Below, one piece after another: positions 1 to 7,894 of a DNA stretch of 54,688 nucleotides. Below the pieces are notes generated by a model. That model searched no databases. It was not told the origin of the DNA and worked only from the letters and a program-made list of their open reading frames with translations. Made by a program: the position numbers and the translations under genes. Each line of letters starts with the position of its first letter. Position 1 is the stretch's first letter. The DNA is from Bradyrhizobium sp. YR681 (lineage in GTDB: Bacteria > Pseudomonadota > Alphaproteobacteria > Rhizobiales > Xanthobacteraceae), in contig NZ_AKIY01000007.1 of NCBI RefSeq assembly GCF_000282615.1, positions 1 through 54,688 of the forward strand, in the 5' to 3' direction.

Positions 1-504
1 GGCGGCGCCCGCCCGCAGATGGCGGCGCCCGCGCCGGATCCGCAGGCTGCGGCCCCACAATTGCGCGTCACCAGCTTCAGCCAGCTCGTCGCACTCGCCG
101 GGCAGAAGCGCGACCTCATGACCAAGGCCGCGCTCGAAGCGGACATGCGCCTCGTTCGTTTCGAGGAGGGCCGGCTCGAGGTGGCGCTCGAGCCGAACGC
201 CTCCAAGACCATGATCACCGAGCTCGCGCGAAAATTCGAGCAGTGGACCGGCCGGCGCTGGACCGTGATCGTCTCCAACGAGCAGGGCCAGCCGACGCTG
301 CGTTCGGTGAACCAGGCGGCGAAGCAGGAACATGCGCGCTCCGCTGAGGCCGATGCACGCGTGCAGGAGGTGCTGTCGCGGTTTCCGGGTGCGAAGGTCG
401 TCGAGGTCCGCAGGCTTGCGCCCGAGACGCCGGAATCCAATATGAATGCCGACTATGGCAGTGACGATCCGCCCGACGGTTCCGAAGCCGACGACGATCT
501 CTGA
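1..504 (+). CDS. dnaX: DNA polymerase III subunit gamma/tau, C-terminal part
   Basis: The reading frame is open from base 1, so only the 3' end of the gene is here (about 167 codons). The visible part is the tau-type C-terminal region typical of alphaproteobacterial DnaX: a segment around 'LVALAGQKRDLMTKAALEADMRLVR' followed by a conserved fold and an acidic tail ending in DDDL. In the family, the missing N-terminal part is the AAA+ clamp-loader ATPase, and the tau tail contacts polymerase and helicase. The call rests on the tail plus the conserved order dnaX-ybaB-recR directly downstream. The 27-bp gap to the next gene suggests one transcript. Confidence 0.88.
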   Translation, partial: GGARPQMAAPAPDPQAAAPQLRVTSFSQLVALAGQKRDLMTKAALEADMRLVRFEEGRLEVALEPNASKTMITELARKFEQWTGRRWTVIVSNEQGQPTLRSVNQAAKQEHARSAEADARVQEVLSRFPGAKVVEVRRLAPETPESNMNADYGSDDPPDGSEADDDL

Positions 505-531
505 GCCGATCTTTTCAAGGACACGCGAGCT

Positions 532-852
532 ATGGCTGATTTTCTCGGCATGATGAAGCAGGCGGCGCAGCTGCAAACCAAGATGCAGGAGATGCAGGAC
601 GCGCTCGCCAATGTTGAGGTCGAAGGCATCTCCGGCGGCGGTCTCGTCGCCGTGCGCATGACCGCCAAGATGGACGTCAAGGGCATCAAGATCGATCCAT
701 CGCTGATGAAGCCGGAAGAGCGCGAGGTGCTGGAAGACCTGCTCGTCACCGCGCTCGGCGATGCCCGCCGCAAGGCGGAAACGGCGGTGCAGGAAAAGAT
801 GCAGTCGCTCACCGGCGGGCTCGGCCTGCCGCCGGGGCTGTTCGGCCAATAA
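532..852 (+). CDS. YbaB/EbfC family nucleoid-associated protein
   Basis: A 106-residue protein with the family pattern: an N-terminal helix ([20 protein letters not shown]), a central sheet with the '[12 protein letters not shown]' turn, a '[19 protein letters not shown]' stretch, and a Gly/Pro-rich tail ending GLPPGLFGQ. Family members form small dimers that bind DNA and are usually encoded between dnaX and recR, as here. The stop codon lies one base before the recR start, so the two are probably translationally coupled. Length and start are normal for the family. Confidence 0.93.
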   Translation: MADFLGMMKQAAQLQTKMQEMQDALANVEVEGISGGGLVAVRMTAKMDVKGIKIDPSLMKPEEREVLEDLLVTALGDARRKAETAVQEKMQSLTGGLGLPPGLFGQ

Positions 853-853
853 G

Positions 854-1456
854 ATGGGCGCGGTTGCAGGTCCCGAAATCGAGCGGCTGGTCCAGCTTCT
901 CGCGCGGCTGCCGGGCCTCGGTCCGCGCTCGGCGCGGCGCGCCGCGCTGCACCTGATCAAGAAGCGCGAGGCGCTGATGATGCCGCTGTCATCGGCGATG
1001 CAGGTCGCGCTGGACAAGGTTCAGGTCTGCAAGACCTGCGGCAACATCGACACGCAAAATCCCTGCACGGTCTGCACCGATCCCAAGCGCGATGGCGCCA
1101 TCATCGTCGTGGTTGCCGACGTTGCCGATCTGTGGGCGCTGGAACGCGCCAATGCGACCCAGGGGCGCTATCACGTGCTGGGCGCGACCTTGTCGCCGCT
1201 CGACGGCGTCGGCCCTCAGGACCTCACCATCGACGCGCTGGTCGCGCGCGCGCATGCGGCCGAGGTGCACGAAATCATCCTGGCGCTGAATGCGACGGTG
1301 GACGGCCAGACCACGGCGCATTACATCACCGACCTGCTTCAGGACGCCAACGTCAAAGTAACCCGGCTCGCCCATGGTGTGCCCGTCGGTGGCGAGCTTG
1401 ATTATCTCGACGAAGGGACGCTATCGGCCGCGATGCGGCAGCGGACCCTGTTCTAG
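854..1456 (+). CDS. recR: Recombination mediator protein RecR
   Basis: A 200-residue RecR. An N-terminal helix-hairpin-helix (about residues 10-30, [16 protein letters not shown]) is followed by a four-cysteine zinc site (C59, C62, C71, C74), a TOPRIM domain (from about residue 81, '[15 protein letters not shown]') and the C-terminal '[17 protein letters not shown]' segment. RecR works with RecF/RecO to load RecA on gapped DNA. The open frame extends upstream into ybaB, but the ATG at 854 gives the family N-terminus and follows the ybaB stop by one base, so that start is chosen. Third gene of the dnaX-ybaB-recR operon. Confidence 0.95.
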   Translation: MGAVAGPEIERLVQLLARLPGLGPRSARRAALHLIKKREALMMPLSSAMQVALDKVQVCKTCGNIDTQNPCTVCTDPKRDGAIIVVVADVADLWALERANATQGRYHVLGATLSPLDGVGPQDLTIDALVARAHAAEVHEIILALNATVDGQTTAHYITDLLQDANVKVTRLAHGVPVGGELDYLDEGTLSAAMRQRTLF

Positions 1457-1486
1457 TTTTCCTACAGACCTGACGGAACGGACGAC

Positions 1487-1924
1487 ATGACGAAACGATT
1501 CGCCACTCGATTGGCTTTGGTCGCGACGATGCTGCTGGTGGCGACGCCGGCCATCTCGGCGCAGCAGGACGACGCGGCGCTGCCGGCGCCCAAGCCCGGC
1601 AAGCCGATCAACACCGGCGAGGTGCTGTCGGGCGAACTGACGGCATTGAAGGTGCGCGACGTCAAGAATGCCGGCAAGAGGATCGCGACCTACCAGATCA
1701 CCTCCGAGCCGCGCCGCCTGCCGGCGCCGAACGGGCTGTGCAATCTCGAGACCGGGCCCGAGACGTTCCAGCTCGTCACCTCCAGCGACGCGCAGGCCAC
1801 GCAGCTGAAATCGTTCGTCGGCAAGGAAATCTCGGTCAAGGTCGACGAAGTCGCCTGCGCCAGCGATCCCGGCCAGATGAGCGAAGCCGTGGTGACGAAG
1901 TGGAGCATCATCAAGAAGCAGTAG
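1487..1924 (+). CDS. Exported protein of unknown function
   Basis: A 145-residue protein with a clear Sec signal peptide (residues 1-25, a positive MTKRFATR start, a hydrophobic core, and cleavage probably after AISA). The mature part holds about 120 residues with 'TGEVLSGELTALKVRDVKNAGKRIATYQI', two Cys residues (in 'GLCNLETGPETFQLV' and 'VACASDPGQ') that could form a disulfide, and a C-terminal 'VVTKWSIIKKQ'. I do not recognise a named domain. It probably folds as a small periplasmic beta-rich domain. It follows recR by 30 bp but need not share its function. Confidence 0.8.
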   Translation: MTKRFATRLALVATMLLVATPAISAQQDDAALPAPKPGKPINTGEVLSGELTALKVRDVKNAGKRIATYQITSEPRRLPAPNGLCNLETGPETFQLVTSSDAQATQLKSFVGKEISVKVDEVACASDPGQMSEAVVTKWSIIKKQ

Positions 1925-1954
1925 GGCGACGACGACGCCCCACGACAAGCTGCC

Positions 1955-2044
1955 GTAGGGTGGGCAAAGGCGCACCGCGCCGTGCCCACGACCTGTTTCC
2001 AATTCATGGCGTGATGGTGGCACGCTTCGCTTTGCCCACCCTAT
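1955..2044. repeat. Palindromic intergenic element with 'gtagggtgggcaaag' ends
   Basis: The ends are inverted copies: 'gtagggtgggcaaag' at the left and 'ctttgcccaccctat' at the right, enclosing about 60 bases. The element sits in the convergent gap between the exported protein gene and the ampG-like gene, where it could also fold as a bidirectional transcription stop. It is the only copy of this type I found in the window. It resembles small non-autonomous palindromic elements that are common in Bradyrhizobium intergenic DNA. Confidence 0.6.
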
Positions 2045-2071
2045 GGCACCGAGGATGTGGCGCGTGTTGTC

Positions 2072-3436
2072 CTACACCCTGACCGGCCCCAGCGTCTCGA
2101 AATGCCCGCGCTTCTGCAGCCAGGCCAGCAGCACCAGGCTCGGGATCGCCACCAGCACGCAGATCACGAAGAACAGCGCCCAGCCGGTGCTATCGGCCAC
2201 GAAGCCGGCTCCCGATGACAGGTACGTCCGTCCCACCGCGGCGAGCGCGGTGAGCAGCGCATATTGCGTCGCGGTGTGCAGCGGGTTCTGGCACAGCGCG
2301 GAGAGATAGGCGACGAAGATCACGGTGCCGATGGCGCTGGTGAAGTTCTCGGCGCAGATGGCGAGCGCCAGCGCCCATTGATTGGTGCCGACCACCGCGA
2401 GCCAGGAGAAGGTGAGGTTGGCGAGCGCCTGCACCACGCCGCCGATCCAGAGCGAGGTCGCCAGCGGGTAACGCCGTGCGACAAAGCCGCCGGCGAAGCC
2501 GCCGATCAGCGTCGCGGCGAGGCCAACGCCCTTCACGATCGCCGCATAATCGTTTCGGGTAAAGCCGAGGTCGATCACGAACGGCGCGGTCATCGTGCCC
2601 GAGAAGGCGTCGGTGAACTTGAACAGCACGACGAAGGCGAGCGCGGCGAGCGCGTCCTTGCGCGACAGGAATTCCGAGAAGGCGCCGATCGCCGCGTGCA
2701 GCACGCGTGTGAACGCGCTCTCTTCCTGCGTCGCCGCCTCGGCTCGCACCGATTGCTCGGGTTCGGTCGCGGCCAGCGCCGTGATGGTTCCGATCAGCAC
2801 CATCGCCGCCATCACCACATAGCCCCACATCCAGGCTGATTGGCGCGGGATGCCGGTGTCCTCGAAGCCCGAGACGATGAACAGCGCGCCCGCGGTCGAG
2901 ACCAGCATGCCGATGCGATAGGCCGCGACATAAGCGGCCATGCCGGCTGCCTGCTCGCTCTCGGGCAGGCTCTCGACGCGGAAGGCATCGACCACGATGT
3001 CCTGCGTCGAGGACATCGTCGCCACCAGCAGCGCGCCCAGCGCGACATAGAACGGCGAGCGCGCGGGGTCGGTGAGCGCGAGCAGCAGGATCGCGACGAT
3101 CAGCAGCAATTGCGAGAACAGCAGCCAGCCGCGCCGCCGTCCGAACGCGCGCGTGAACAGCGGCACATGCAGCGCATCCACCAGCGGCGCCCACAGAAAT
3201 TTCAGCGTGTAGGGCGTGCCGACCAGCGCAAACAGCCCGATGGTCTTGAGATCGACACCCGCCTCGCGCATCCACACCAGCAGCGTCGAGCCCGACAGCG
3301 CGAGCGGCAGCCCGGAGGAGAAGCCGAGGAACAGCACCATCAGCACCCGCGGTTGCAGGTACACGGCAAGACTGTCGCGCCAGGAGGTGGCAGGGGCGGG
3401 AGTAGCGGCGGGGGACGTCGCGTCGGGTGCGGTCAT
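2072..3436 (-). CDS. AmpG-like muropeptide MFS permease
   Basis: A 454-residue membrane protein with about 12-14 hydrophobic segments. The start of the transporter domain, 'LFLGFSSGLPLALSGSTL' followed by 'WMREAGVDLKTIGLFALVG' and 'KFLWAPLVDAL', is the AmpG signature. AmpG brings anhydromuropeptides from the periplasm into the cytoplasm for wall recycling and can influence beta-lactamase induction. A Pro/Ala/Thr-rich 20-residue cytoplasmic N-terminus precedes the first helix. It stands alone on the reverse strand, with no other cell-wall recycling gene next to it. The family is clear; the substrate is inferred. Confidence 0.85.
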   Translation of the reverse strand: MTAPDATSPAATPAPATSWRDSLAVYLQPRVLMVLFLGFSSGLPLALSGSTLLVWMREAGVDLKTIGLFALVGTPYTLKFLWAPLVDALHVPLFTRAFGRRRGWLLFSQLLLIVAILLLALTDPARSPFYVALGALLVATMSSTQDIVVDAFRVESLPESEQAAGMAAYVAAYRIGMLVSTAGALFIVSGFEDTGIPRQSAWMWGYVVMAAMVLIGTITALAATEPEQSVRAEAATQEESAFTRVLHAAIGAFSEFLSRKDALAALAFVVLFKFTDAFSGTMTAPFVIDLGFTRNDYAAIVKGVGLAATLIGGFAGGFVARRYPLATSLWIGGVVQALANLTFSWLAVVGTNQWALALAICAENFTSAIGTVIFVAYLSALCQNPLHTATQYALLTALAAVGRTYLSSGAGFVADSTGWALFFVICVLVAIPSLVLLAWLQKRGHFETLGPVRV

Positions 3437-3492
3437 GGGGCGGTGTTAGCAGATTCTGGGGGTGGCTAGGGAGGTGTCGTCGCCTTCTCGGT

Positions 3493-3592
3493 GTCATCGT
3501 CCGCGAAGGCGGACGATCCAGTACCCGCCGGCGTCTCGATTCAACCACAACCGCCGCGGCGTACTGGATACCCCGCCTTCTCGGGGTATGAC
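3493..3592 (+). repeat. Double-hairpin palindromic repeat, copy A1
   Basis: First of four ~100-bp elements that begin 'gtcat' and end 'atgac'. The left hairpin stem is cgtccgc/gcggacg and the right one ccccg/cgggg. Inside these, 'atccagta' and 'tactggat' are inverted and form a second stem, so the element can fold as a branched cruciform. It lies between the ampG-like gene and the GIY-YIG gene, ending 5 bp from the last codon of that reverse-strand gene. The right loop reads 'ttctcg' where the other copies have 'ttcgcg'. Confidence 0.85.
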
Positions 3593-3596
3593 ACCA

Positions 3597-3899
3597 TCAT
3601 GGTGGCCCGGCTATCCCTGAATAAAGATCATCCCAATTCGGGTTGTTCTTCTCGATCAATCGGACCTTCCAGGCCCTATTCCACTTTTTAAGACGCTTCT
3701 CCCGCTTGATCGCGTTCTCTGGATCGTCGAACTGTTCAAAATAGACGAGCCTTGCCACGTCGTACTTTTCCGTGAAGCTCTCGATGAGTTTTGACTTGTG
3801 CTCCGCCACTCGGCGAATGAGGTCATTGGTCACGCCAATGTAAAGCGTGCCGCCAATTTTGCTGGCTAGGATGTAGACGTAGTAGCACCGCGTGCCCAT
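3597..3899 (-). CDS. GIY-YIG nuclease domain protein (single domain, repeat-flanked)
   Basis: A 100-residue protein that is entirely one GIY-YIG domain: 'YYVYILASK' (the GIY strand), 'GTLYIGVTNDLIRRVAEHK' (the YIG strand, with conserved Arg28 and His34), then 'YFEQFDDPENAIKREKRLKKW' with the expected Glu and basic helix, and 'NNPNWDDLY'. Such domains cut DNA with one metal ion. There is no DNA-binding extension as in homing endonucleases, so it matches the short UPF0213/YhbQ-like group. Its DNA is visibly richer in A+T than neighbouring genes. It is bracketed by repeat copies A1 and A2, 4 bp and 20 bp from its ends. No promoter was recognised; it could be mobile. Confidence 0.88.
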   Translation of the reverse strand: MGTRCYYVYILASKIGGTLYIGVTNDLIRRVAEHKSKLIESFTEKYDVARLVYFEQFDDPENAIKREKRLKKWNRAWKVRLIEKNNPNWDDLYSGIAGPP

Positions 3900-3919
3900 C
3901 CGCCGCCTCTCCCTCCGCT

Positions 3920-4020
3920 GTCATCGTCCGCGAAGGCGGACGATCCAGTACTCACCAGCGTTTCGGTTTGAACCACTACCGCTGCGGCATACTGGATGCC
4001 CCGCCTTCGCGGGGCATGAC
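3920..4020 (+). repeat. Double-hairpin palindromic repeat, copy A2
   Basis: Same orientation as A1, and the left hairpin (cgtccgc/gcggacg) is identical. The right hairpin is gccccgc/gcggggc, whereas A1 has accccg/cggggt: the outer pair has changed on both strands together. The core 'atccagta ... tactggat' is kept while the interior differs at many positions. It lies just upstream of the GIY-YIG gene start and downstream of rmuC, so A1 and A2 form direct repeats around the nuclease gene. Confidence 0.85.
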
Positions 4021-4035
4021 GGTGTGCCCTAAATT

Positions 4036-5235
4036 CTACTCCCCCGCCTGAAGCTTCCTTGGAAACAGCTCTGCCGCACCCGTCGTCACCAGGTGCGGGG
4101 CTTCCGGCGCATCGGTCTTGCTGAAGTCCAGCTCCTCGATCCGTCCGGCGCGCTTCTCGATCTTGTCGGCGGAGATTAGGATCTGGCGAACGTCCTCGTT
4201 GGCGTCGGCAAAGTGCTTCTGCAATTTCAGCACGCGGTCGCGCAGGCGGCCGAGATCGTCGCCGAGCTTGATCACTTCGGTCTGGATCTGGTCGGCGGCA
4301 TCGCGCATGCGCGCGTCCTTCATGATCTGCTGCATCACCTGGATCGCGAGCATCAGCAGCGAGGGCGATACCAGCACCACGCGGGAGCGATAGGCCTTCT
4401 GGATCACGTCGTCGAAGCCGTCATGGATCTCGGCGTAGACCGATTCCGACGGCACGAACATCAGCGCCATCTCCTGGGTCTCGCCGGTGACGAGATATTT
4501 TTCCGCGATGTCGCTGACATGTTTCATCACGTCGCCGCGCAGCCGCTGCGTGGCGACGCGCTTCTCCTCGTCGGTGCGGGCGTCGTGCAGCGCGGTCATC
4601 GCCTCCAACGGAAATTTCGCGTCGATGCAGAGCGGGCGCTGGTCGGGCAGGAACACGACGCAGTCCGGGCGTTTTCCCGTCGAGAGCGTGAACTGGAATT
4701 CGTAGGCGCCCTTCGGCAGTCCGTCCTGGACGATCGCCTCCATCCGCGCCTGGCCGAAGGCGCCGCGCGACTGCTTGTTGGCGAGCACATCGCGCAAGGT
4801 GGTGACCTGCGTGGTGAGGTCGGTGAGGTTCTTGTGCGCGTTGTCGATGATGCCGAGCCGCTCGTGCAGCGCGTGCAGGCTCTCCATGGTGTTGCGGGTC
4901 GAGTGCTCCATGGACTGGCCGACCCGATGAGTGACCGAATCCAGCCGCTCGTTGACCGCGCGGGCCATCTCGGCCTGGCGGCCGGCCAGCGCCTGGGTCA
5001 TGGCGTCGGCGCGGCCGGCGGCCTCGCTCTGGGCGTGGAGGACCTGGCTGAGGCGTTCCTCGAGCTCGTCGGCGCGGATGGCATTCGCCATCGCGAGTTC
5101 CGCGCCGCGCCGGCCCGAGCGTGCGATCACCACGGCGATGACCAGCAACAGGATGAGGACCAGGGCGCCGAAGCCGACCAGCGCATCGACGATGCGCACC
5201 GGCCAGTCGCCAGCCATGAAAATGATCTCGTTCAT
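4036..5235 (-). CDS. rmuC: DNA recombination protein RmuC
   Basis: A 399-residue protein with one N-terminal membrane helix (about residues 12-35, 'ALVGFGALVLILLLVIAVVI'), a long coiled coil (about 40-150, Glu/Ala/Arg-rich, 'ELEERLSQVLHAQSEAAGRAD'), and the RmuC nuclease-like domain ('GAFGQARMEAIVQDGLPKGAYEFQF', 'CVVFLPDQRPLCIDAKFPLEA', 'ALMFVPSESVYAEIHD'). In the family RmuC limits inversions at inverted repeats and is related to restriction-type nuclease folds. The frame is open further upstream, but the ATG at 5235 directly precedes the membrane helix and is preferred. Its place beside many inverted repeats is suggestive but may be chance. Confidence 0.9.
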   Translation of the reverse strand: MNEIIFMAGDWPVRIVDALVGFGALVLILLLVIAVVIARSGRRGAELAMANAIRADELEERLSQVLHAQSEAAGRADAMTQALAGRQAEMARAVNERLDSVTHRVGQSMEHSTRNTMESLHALHERLGIIDNAHKNLTDLTTQVTTLRDVLANKQSRGAFGQARMEAIVQDGLPKGAYEFQFTLSTGKRPDCVVFLPDQRPLCIDAKFPLEAMTALHDARTDEEKRVATQRLRGDVMKHVSDIAEKYLVTGETQEMALMFVPSESVYAEIHDGFDDVIQKAYRSRVVLVSPSLLMLAIQVMQQIMKDARMRDAADQIQTEVIKLGDDLGRLRDRVLKLQKHFADANEDVRQILISADKIEKRAGRIEELDFSKTDAPEAPHLVTTGAAELFPRKLQAGE

Positions 5236-5339
5236 GCCTGCCCTTCTAGCCGATTCGGCCGTCGACACGAACGAATAGCGAACATTTCCGGTAAATGCCC
5301 CGTTAATTTTTATGGTTAACGAAACCTGAAGTTTTATGG

Positions 5340-5355
5340 TTAGCGGAGGGTTAAC
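5340..5355 (+). promoter_or_regulatory. Possible CtrA-type site upstream of def
   Basis: The sequence 'ttagcggagggttaac' matches the alphaproteobacterial CtrA pattern TTAA-N7-TTAAC with one mismatch in the first half. It lies 52 bp before the def start and 105 bp before rmuC on the other strand. Nearby is an imperfect direct repeat, 'ttttatggttaacg' / 'ttttatggttagcg'. Regulation of def or rmuC by CtrA is only a guess from the motif. Confidence 0.25.
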
Positions 5356-5407
5356 GGGGTTCCGCAGCCGCATTGACCGCATCCGGCATGCGGCTTAAAT
5401 CGCGGCC

Positions 5408-5932
5408 ATGGCCCTCAGAGAAATCATCATCCTCCCCGACAGGCAGCTGCGTCTGGTCTCCAAGCCGATCGAGAAGGTCACGTCGGAGATCCGCAAGCTT
5501 GCCGACGACATGCTAGAGACCATGTACGATGCGCCCGGCATTGGCCTGGCCGCGATCCAGATCGCGCAGCCGTTGCGGCTGATCACCATGGACCTCGCCA
5601 AGCCCGACGAGAGCGGCGAGACCACGCCGCTTCCACGCGTCTTCATCAACCCCGAGATCATCGCCTCGTCGGAGGAGTTGTCGGTCTACGAGGAGGGTTG
5701 CCTGTCGATCCCCGAATATTACGAGGAGGTCGAGCGGCCCGCCAAGGTGCGCGTGCGCTTCACGGATCTCGACGGCAAGGTGCACGAGGAGGATGCCGAA
5801 GGCCTCTACGCTACCTGCATCCAGCACGAGATCGACCATCTCAACGGCGTGCTGTTCGTCGACTATCTGTCGAAGCTGAAGCGTGACCGCGTCATCAAGA
5901 AGTTCGAGAAAGCCGCCAAGCGCGCGGAGTAA
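5408..5932 (+). CDS. def: Peptide deformylase
   Basis: A 174-residue type I deformylase, which removes the formyl group from the initiator methionine of new proteins. All three metal-site motifs are present: GIGLAAIQ (44-51), EGCLS (96-100, metal ligand Cys98) and QHEIDH (139-144, ligands His140 and His144, catalytic Glu141). The C-terminal Lys/Arg-rich helix is normal. It is followed after 12 bp by fmt, which adds the same formyl group to Met-tRNA; def-fmt is a common operon. Confidence 0.97.
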   Translation: MALREIIILPDRQLRLVSKPIEKVTSEIRKLADDMLETMYDAPGIGLAAIQIAQPLRLITMDLAKPDESGETTPLPRVFINPEIIASSEELSVYEEGCLSIPEYYEEVERPAKVRVRFTDLDGKVHEEDAEGLYATCIQHEIDHLNGVLFVDYLSKLKRDRVIKKFEKAAKRAE

Positions 5933-5944
5933 GGTTCTCCGTCG

Positions 5945-6868
5945 ATGCCTCTCCGCCTGATCTTCATGGGCACGCCCGATTTCTCCGTGCCGACGCTGCT
6001 CGAGCTGGTCTCGCACGGCCACGAGATCGTGGCCGTCTACACCCGTGCGCCGAAGCCGGGGGGGCGGCGCGGCCTGCAATTGCAGCCGACCCCGGTCGAG
6101 GAAGCCGCGCGAAGACTTGGCATTCCCGTGCTGACGCCGAAGACGTTGAAGACGCCGGAGGCGCAGGACGAGTTTCGCGCCTTTGACGCGGATGCCGCCG
6201 TCGTCGTCGCCTATGGCATGATCCTGCCGCAGGCGATCCTCGATGCGCCAAAGCTTGGCTGCTACAATCTGCACGCCTCGCTCCTACCGCGCTGGCGCGG
6301 TGCCGCCCCCATCAACCGCGCGATCATGGCCGGCGATGCCGAGAGCGGCGTGATGGTGATGAAGATGGATGTCGGCCTCGACACCGGCGACGTCGCCATG
6401 GCCGAGCGCCTCGCCATTACCGACACCATGACCGCGCTCGACCTGCACGATCGCCTCTCGCGCCTGGGTGCCGATCTGATGGTGCGCGCGATGGCTGCGC
6501 TCGACCGCGGCGGGCTTCAGCTCAAGAAGCAGAGCGAGGATGGCGTCACTTATGCCGCCAAGATCGACAAGGCCGAGGCGCGCATCCACTGGACCAAGCC
6601 CGCGCGCGATGTGCTGCGCCACATCCACGGCCTGTCGCCGTTTCCCGGTGCCTGGGCCGAGCTTGAGAATGCGCGCGTGAAAATCCTGCGCTGCGAGCTG
6701 GCGAAAGGCTCGGGCACCCCGGGCGAGGTGCTCGATGACCAGCTCACCATCGCCTGCGGCGACGGCGCGATCCGCATCCTCGAGCTCCAGCGCGAGGGCA
6801 AGGCGCGGATGCAGGCCGTGGACTTCCTGCGGGGCGTGCCGTTGAAAGCGGGCGCCAAATTCACCTGA
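5945..6868 (+). CDS. fmt: Methionyl-tRNA formyltransferase
   Basis: A 307-residue enzyme that formylates initiator Met-tRNA using 10-formyl-tetrahydrofolate. The N-terminus '[19 protein letters not shown]' and the formyltransferase active-site region '[23 protein letters not shown]' are diagnostic. In this region the Asn/His pair, and Asp in '[10 protein letters not shown]', act in catalysis. The C-terminal tRNA-binding domain starts near residue 205 ('AARIHW'-like, '[15 protein letters not shown]'). Normal length. Second gene of def-fmt, with truA likely read through repeat A3. Confidence 0.97.
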   Translation: MPLRLIFMGTPDFSVPTLLELVSHGHEIVAVYTRAPKPGGRRGLQLQPTPVEEAARRLGIPVLTPKTLKTPEAQDEFRAFDADAAVVVAYGMILPQAILDAPKLGCYNLHASLLPRWRGAAPINRAIMAGDAESGVMVMKMDVGLDTGDVAMAERLAITDTMTALDLHDRLSRLGADLMVRAMAALDRGGLQLKKQSEDGVTYAAKIDKAEARIHWTKPARDVLRHIHGLSPFPGAWAELENARVKILRCELAKGSGTPGEVLDDQLTIACGDGAIRILELQREGKARMQAVDFLRGVPLKAGAKFT

Positions 6869-6872
6869 CACT

Positions 6873-6971
6873 GTCATACCCCGCGAAGGCGGGGTATCCA
6901 GTACGCCGAGGCCTCTCGGCTGAATAGAGATGTCTCGGAGTACTGGATCATCCGCCTTCGCGGATGATGAC
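6873..6971 (+). repeat. Double-hairpin palindromic repeat, copy A3
   Basis: Third copy of the family, in the same orientation. The left hairpin is taccccgc/gcggggta and the right one tcatccgc/gcggatga, both fully paired although their sequences differ from A1, A2 and A4. It fills the gap between the fmt stop and the truA start, so in this operon it would be transcribed into a structured spacer. The apparent upstream extension of the truA frame is only this repeat. Confidence 0.85.
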
Positions 6972-6986
6972 ACCACCCGGATTGAG

Positions 6987-7724
6987 ATGCCCCGCTACAA
7001 GCTCACCATCGAATATGACGGCGCACCGTTCTTCGGCTGGCAGGTGCAGGACACGCTGCCCTCCGTGCAGGGCGCGCTGGAGGCGGCGGTGAAGGCGATG
7101 ACCGGCGCGAATCTGCGCGTGCATGGCGCCGGCCGCACCGATGCCGGCGTGCATGCGCGCGGCCAGGTCGCGCATGTCGACATCGAGAAACAGTTTCCGC
7201 CGGGCCGTTTTCGCGACGGGCTCAACGCGCATCTGCGCCCGCATCCGATCGCGGTGCTCGAGGCCGAGATCGTGGCTGATAGTTTTGAAGCGCGCTTCTC
7301 GGCGGTCAAGCGTCACTACCGCTACCGTGTGGTCAACACCCGCGCCAATCTCGCGCTCGACATCGGCCACGCCTGGCGCGTGCCGCGCCGTCTCGACAGC
7401 GACGCGATGCATGCGGCCGCACAGCGCCTGCTCGGCAAGCACGATTTTACGACGTTTCGCGACGCCGAGTGCCAAGCCAAGTCGCCGGAGAAGACGCTCG
7501 ACCAGCTCGACGTGCTGCGCGATGGCCGCGAGATCACGATCATCACCTCGGCGCGCTCGTTCCTGCACAGCCAGGTGCGCTCGATGGTGGGATCGCTGGT
7601 CTGGGTCGGCGAAGGCCGCTGGACCGCCGACGATCTCTCCGCGGCGCTGGAAGCCCGCAACCGCGCCGCCTGCGGCATCGTCGCGCCGCCGGACGGGCTG
7701 TATCTCATGCAGGTGGATTATTAG
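6987..7724 (+). CDS. truA: tRNA pseudouridine(38-40) synthase TruA
   Basis: A 245-residue TruA that converts uridines 38-40 of the anticodon arm to pseudouridine. It has '[12 protein letters not shown]' (10-21), the catalytic motif '[14 protein letters not shown]' with Asp52, '[12 protein letters not shown]' and the C-terminal '[14 protein letters not shown]'. The ATG at 6987 gives the family N-terminus [12 protein letters not shown]. The longer open frame starts inside repeat A3 and is rejected. Confidence 0.96.
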   Translation: MPRYKLTIEYDGAPFFGWQVQDTLPSVQGALEAAVKAMTGANLRVHGAGRTDAGVHARGQVAHVDIEKQFPPGRFRDGLNAHLRPHPIAVLEAEIVADSFEARFSAVKRHYRYRVVNTRANLALDIGHAWRVPRRLDSDAMHAAAQRLLGKHDFTTFRDAECQAKSPEKTLDQLDVLRDGREITIITSARSFLHSQVRSMVGSLVWVGEGRWTADDLSAALEARNRAACGIVAPPDGLYLMQVDY

Positions 7725-7764
7725 AGAGGCCGTGCGGGTCGGAGCTCTCGCTCCGCCCACCACT

Positions 7765-7864
7765 GTCATTCCCCGCGAAGGCGGGGAATCCAGTACGCCG
7801 CGGCGCCTCGGTTCAATCAGTGCTGTCTCGGATTACTGGATTGCCCGCCTTCGCGGGCAATGAC
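7765..7864 (+). repeat. Double-hairpin palindromic repeat, copy A4
   Basis: Fourth copy, in the same orientation. The left hairpin is ttccccgc/gcggggaa and the right one ttgcccgc/gcgggcaa. The core 'atccagta' and the inverted 'tactggat' are kept with one interior change. It lies in the convergent gap between truA and dapE, where it may also stop transcription from both sides. Confidence 0.85.
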
Positions 7865-7894
7865 AGCGGAGGACGAGGCGGCGGCATTAGCGCC

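Noticed and set aside
3493..7864. CRISPR array from the repeated A elements
   Set aside because: The copies are about 100 bp, irregularly spaced by 0.3 to 2.9 kb, have whole genes between them, and there are no cas genes.
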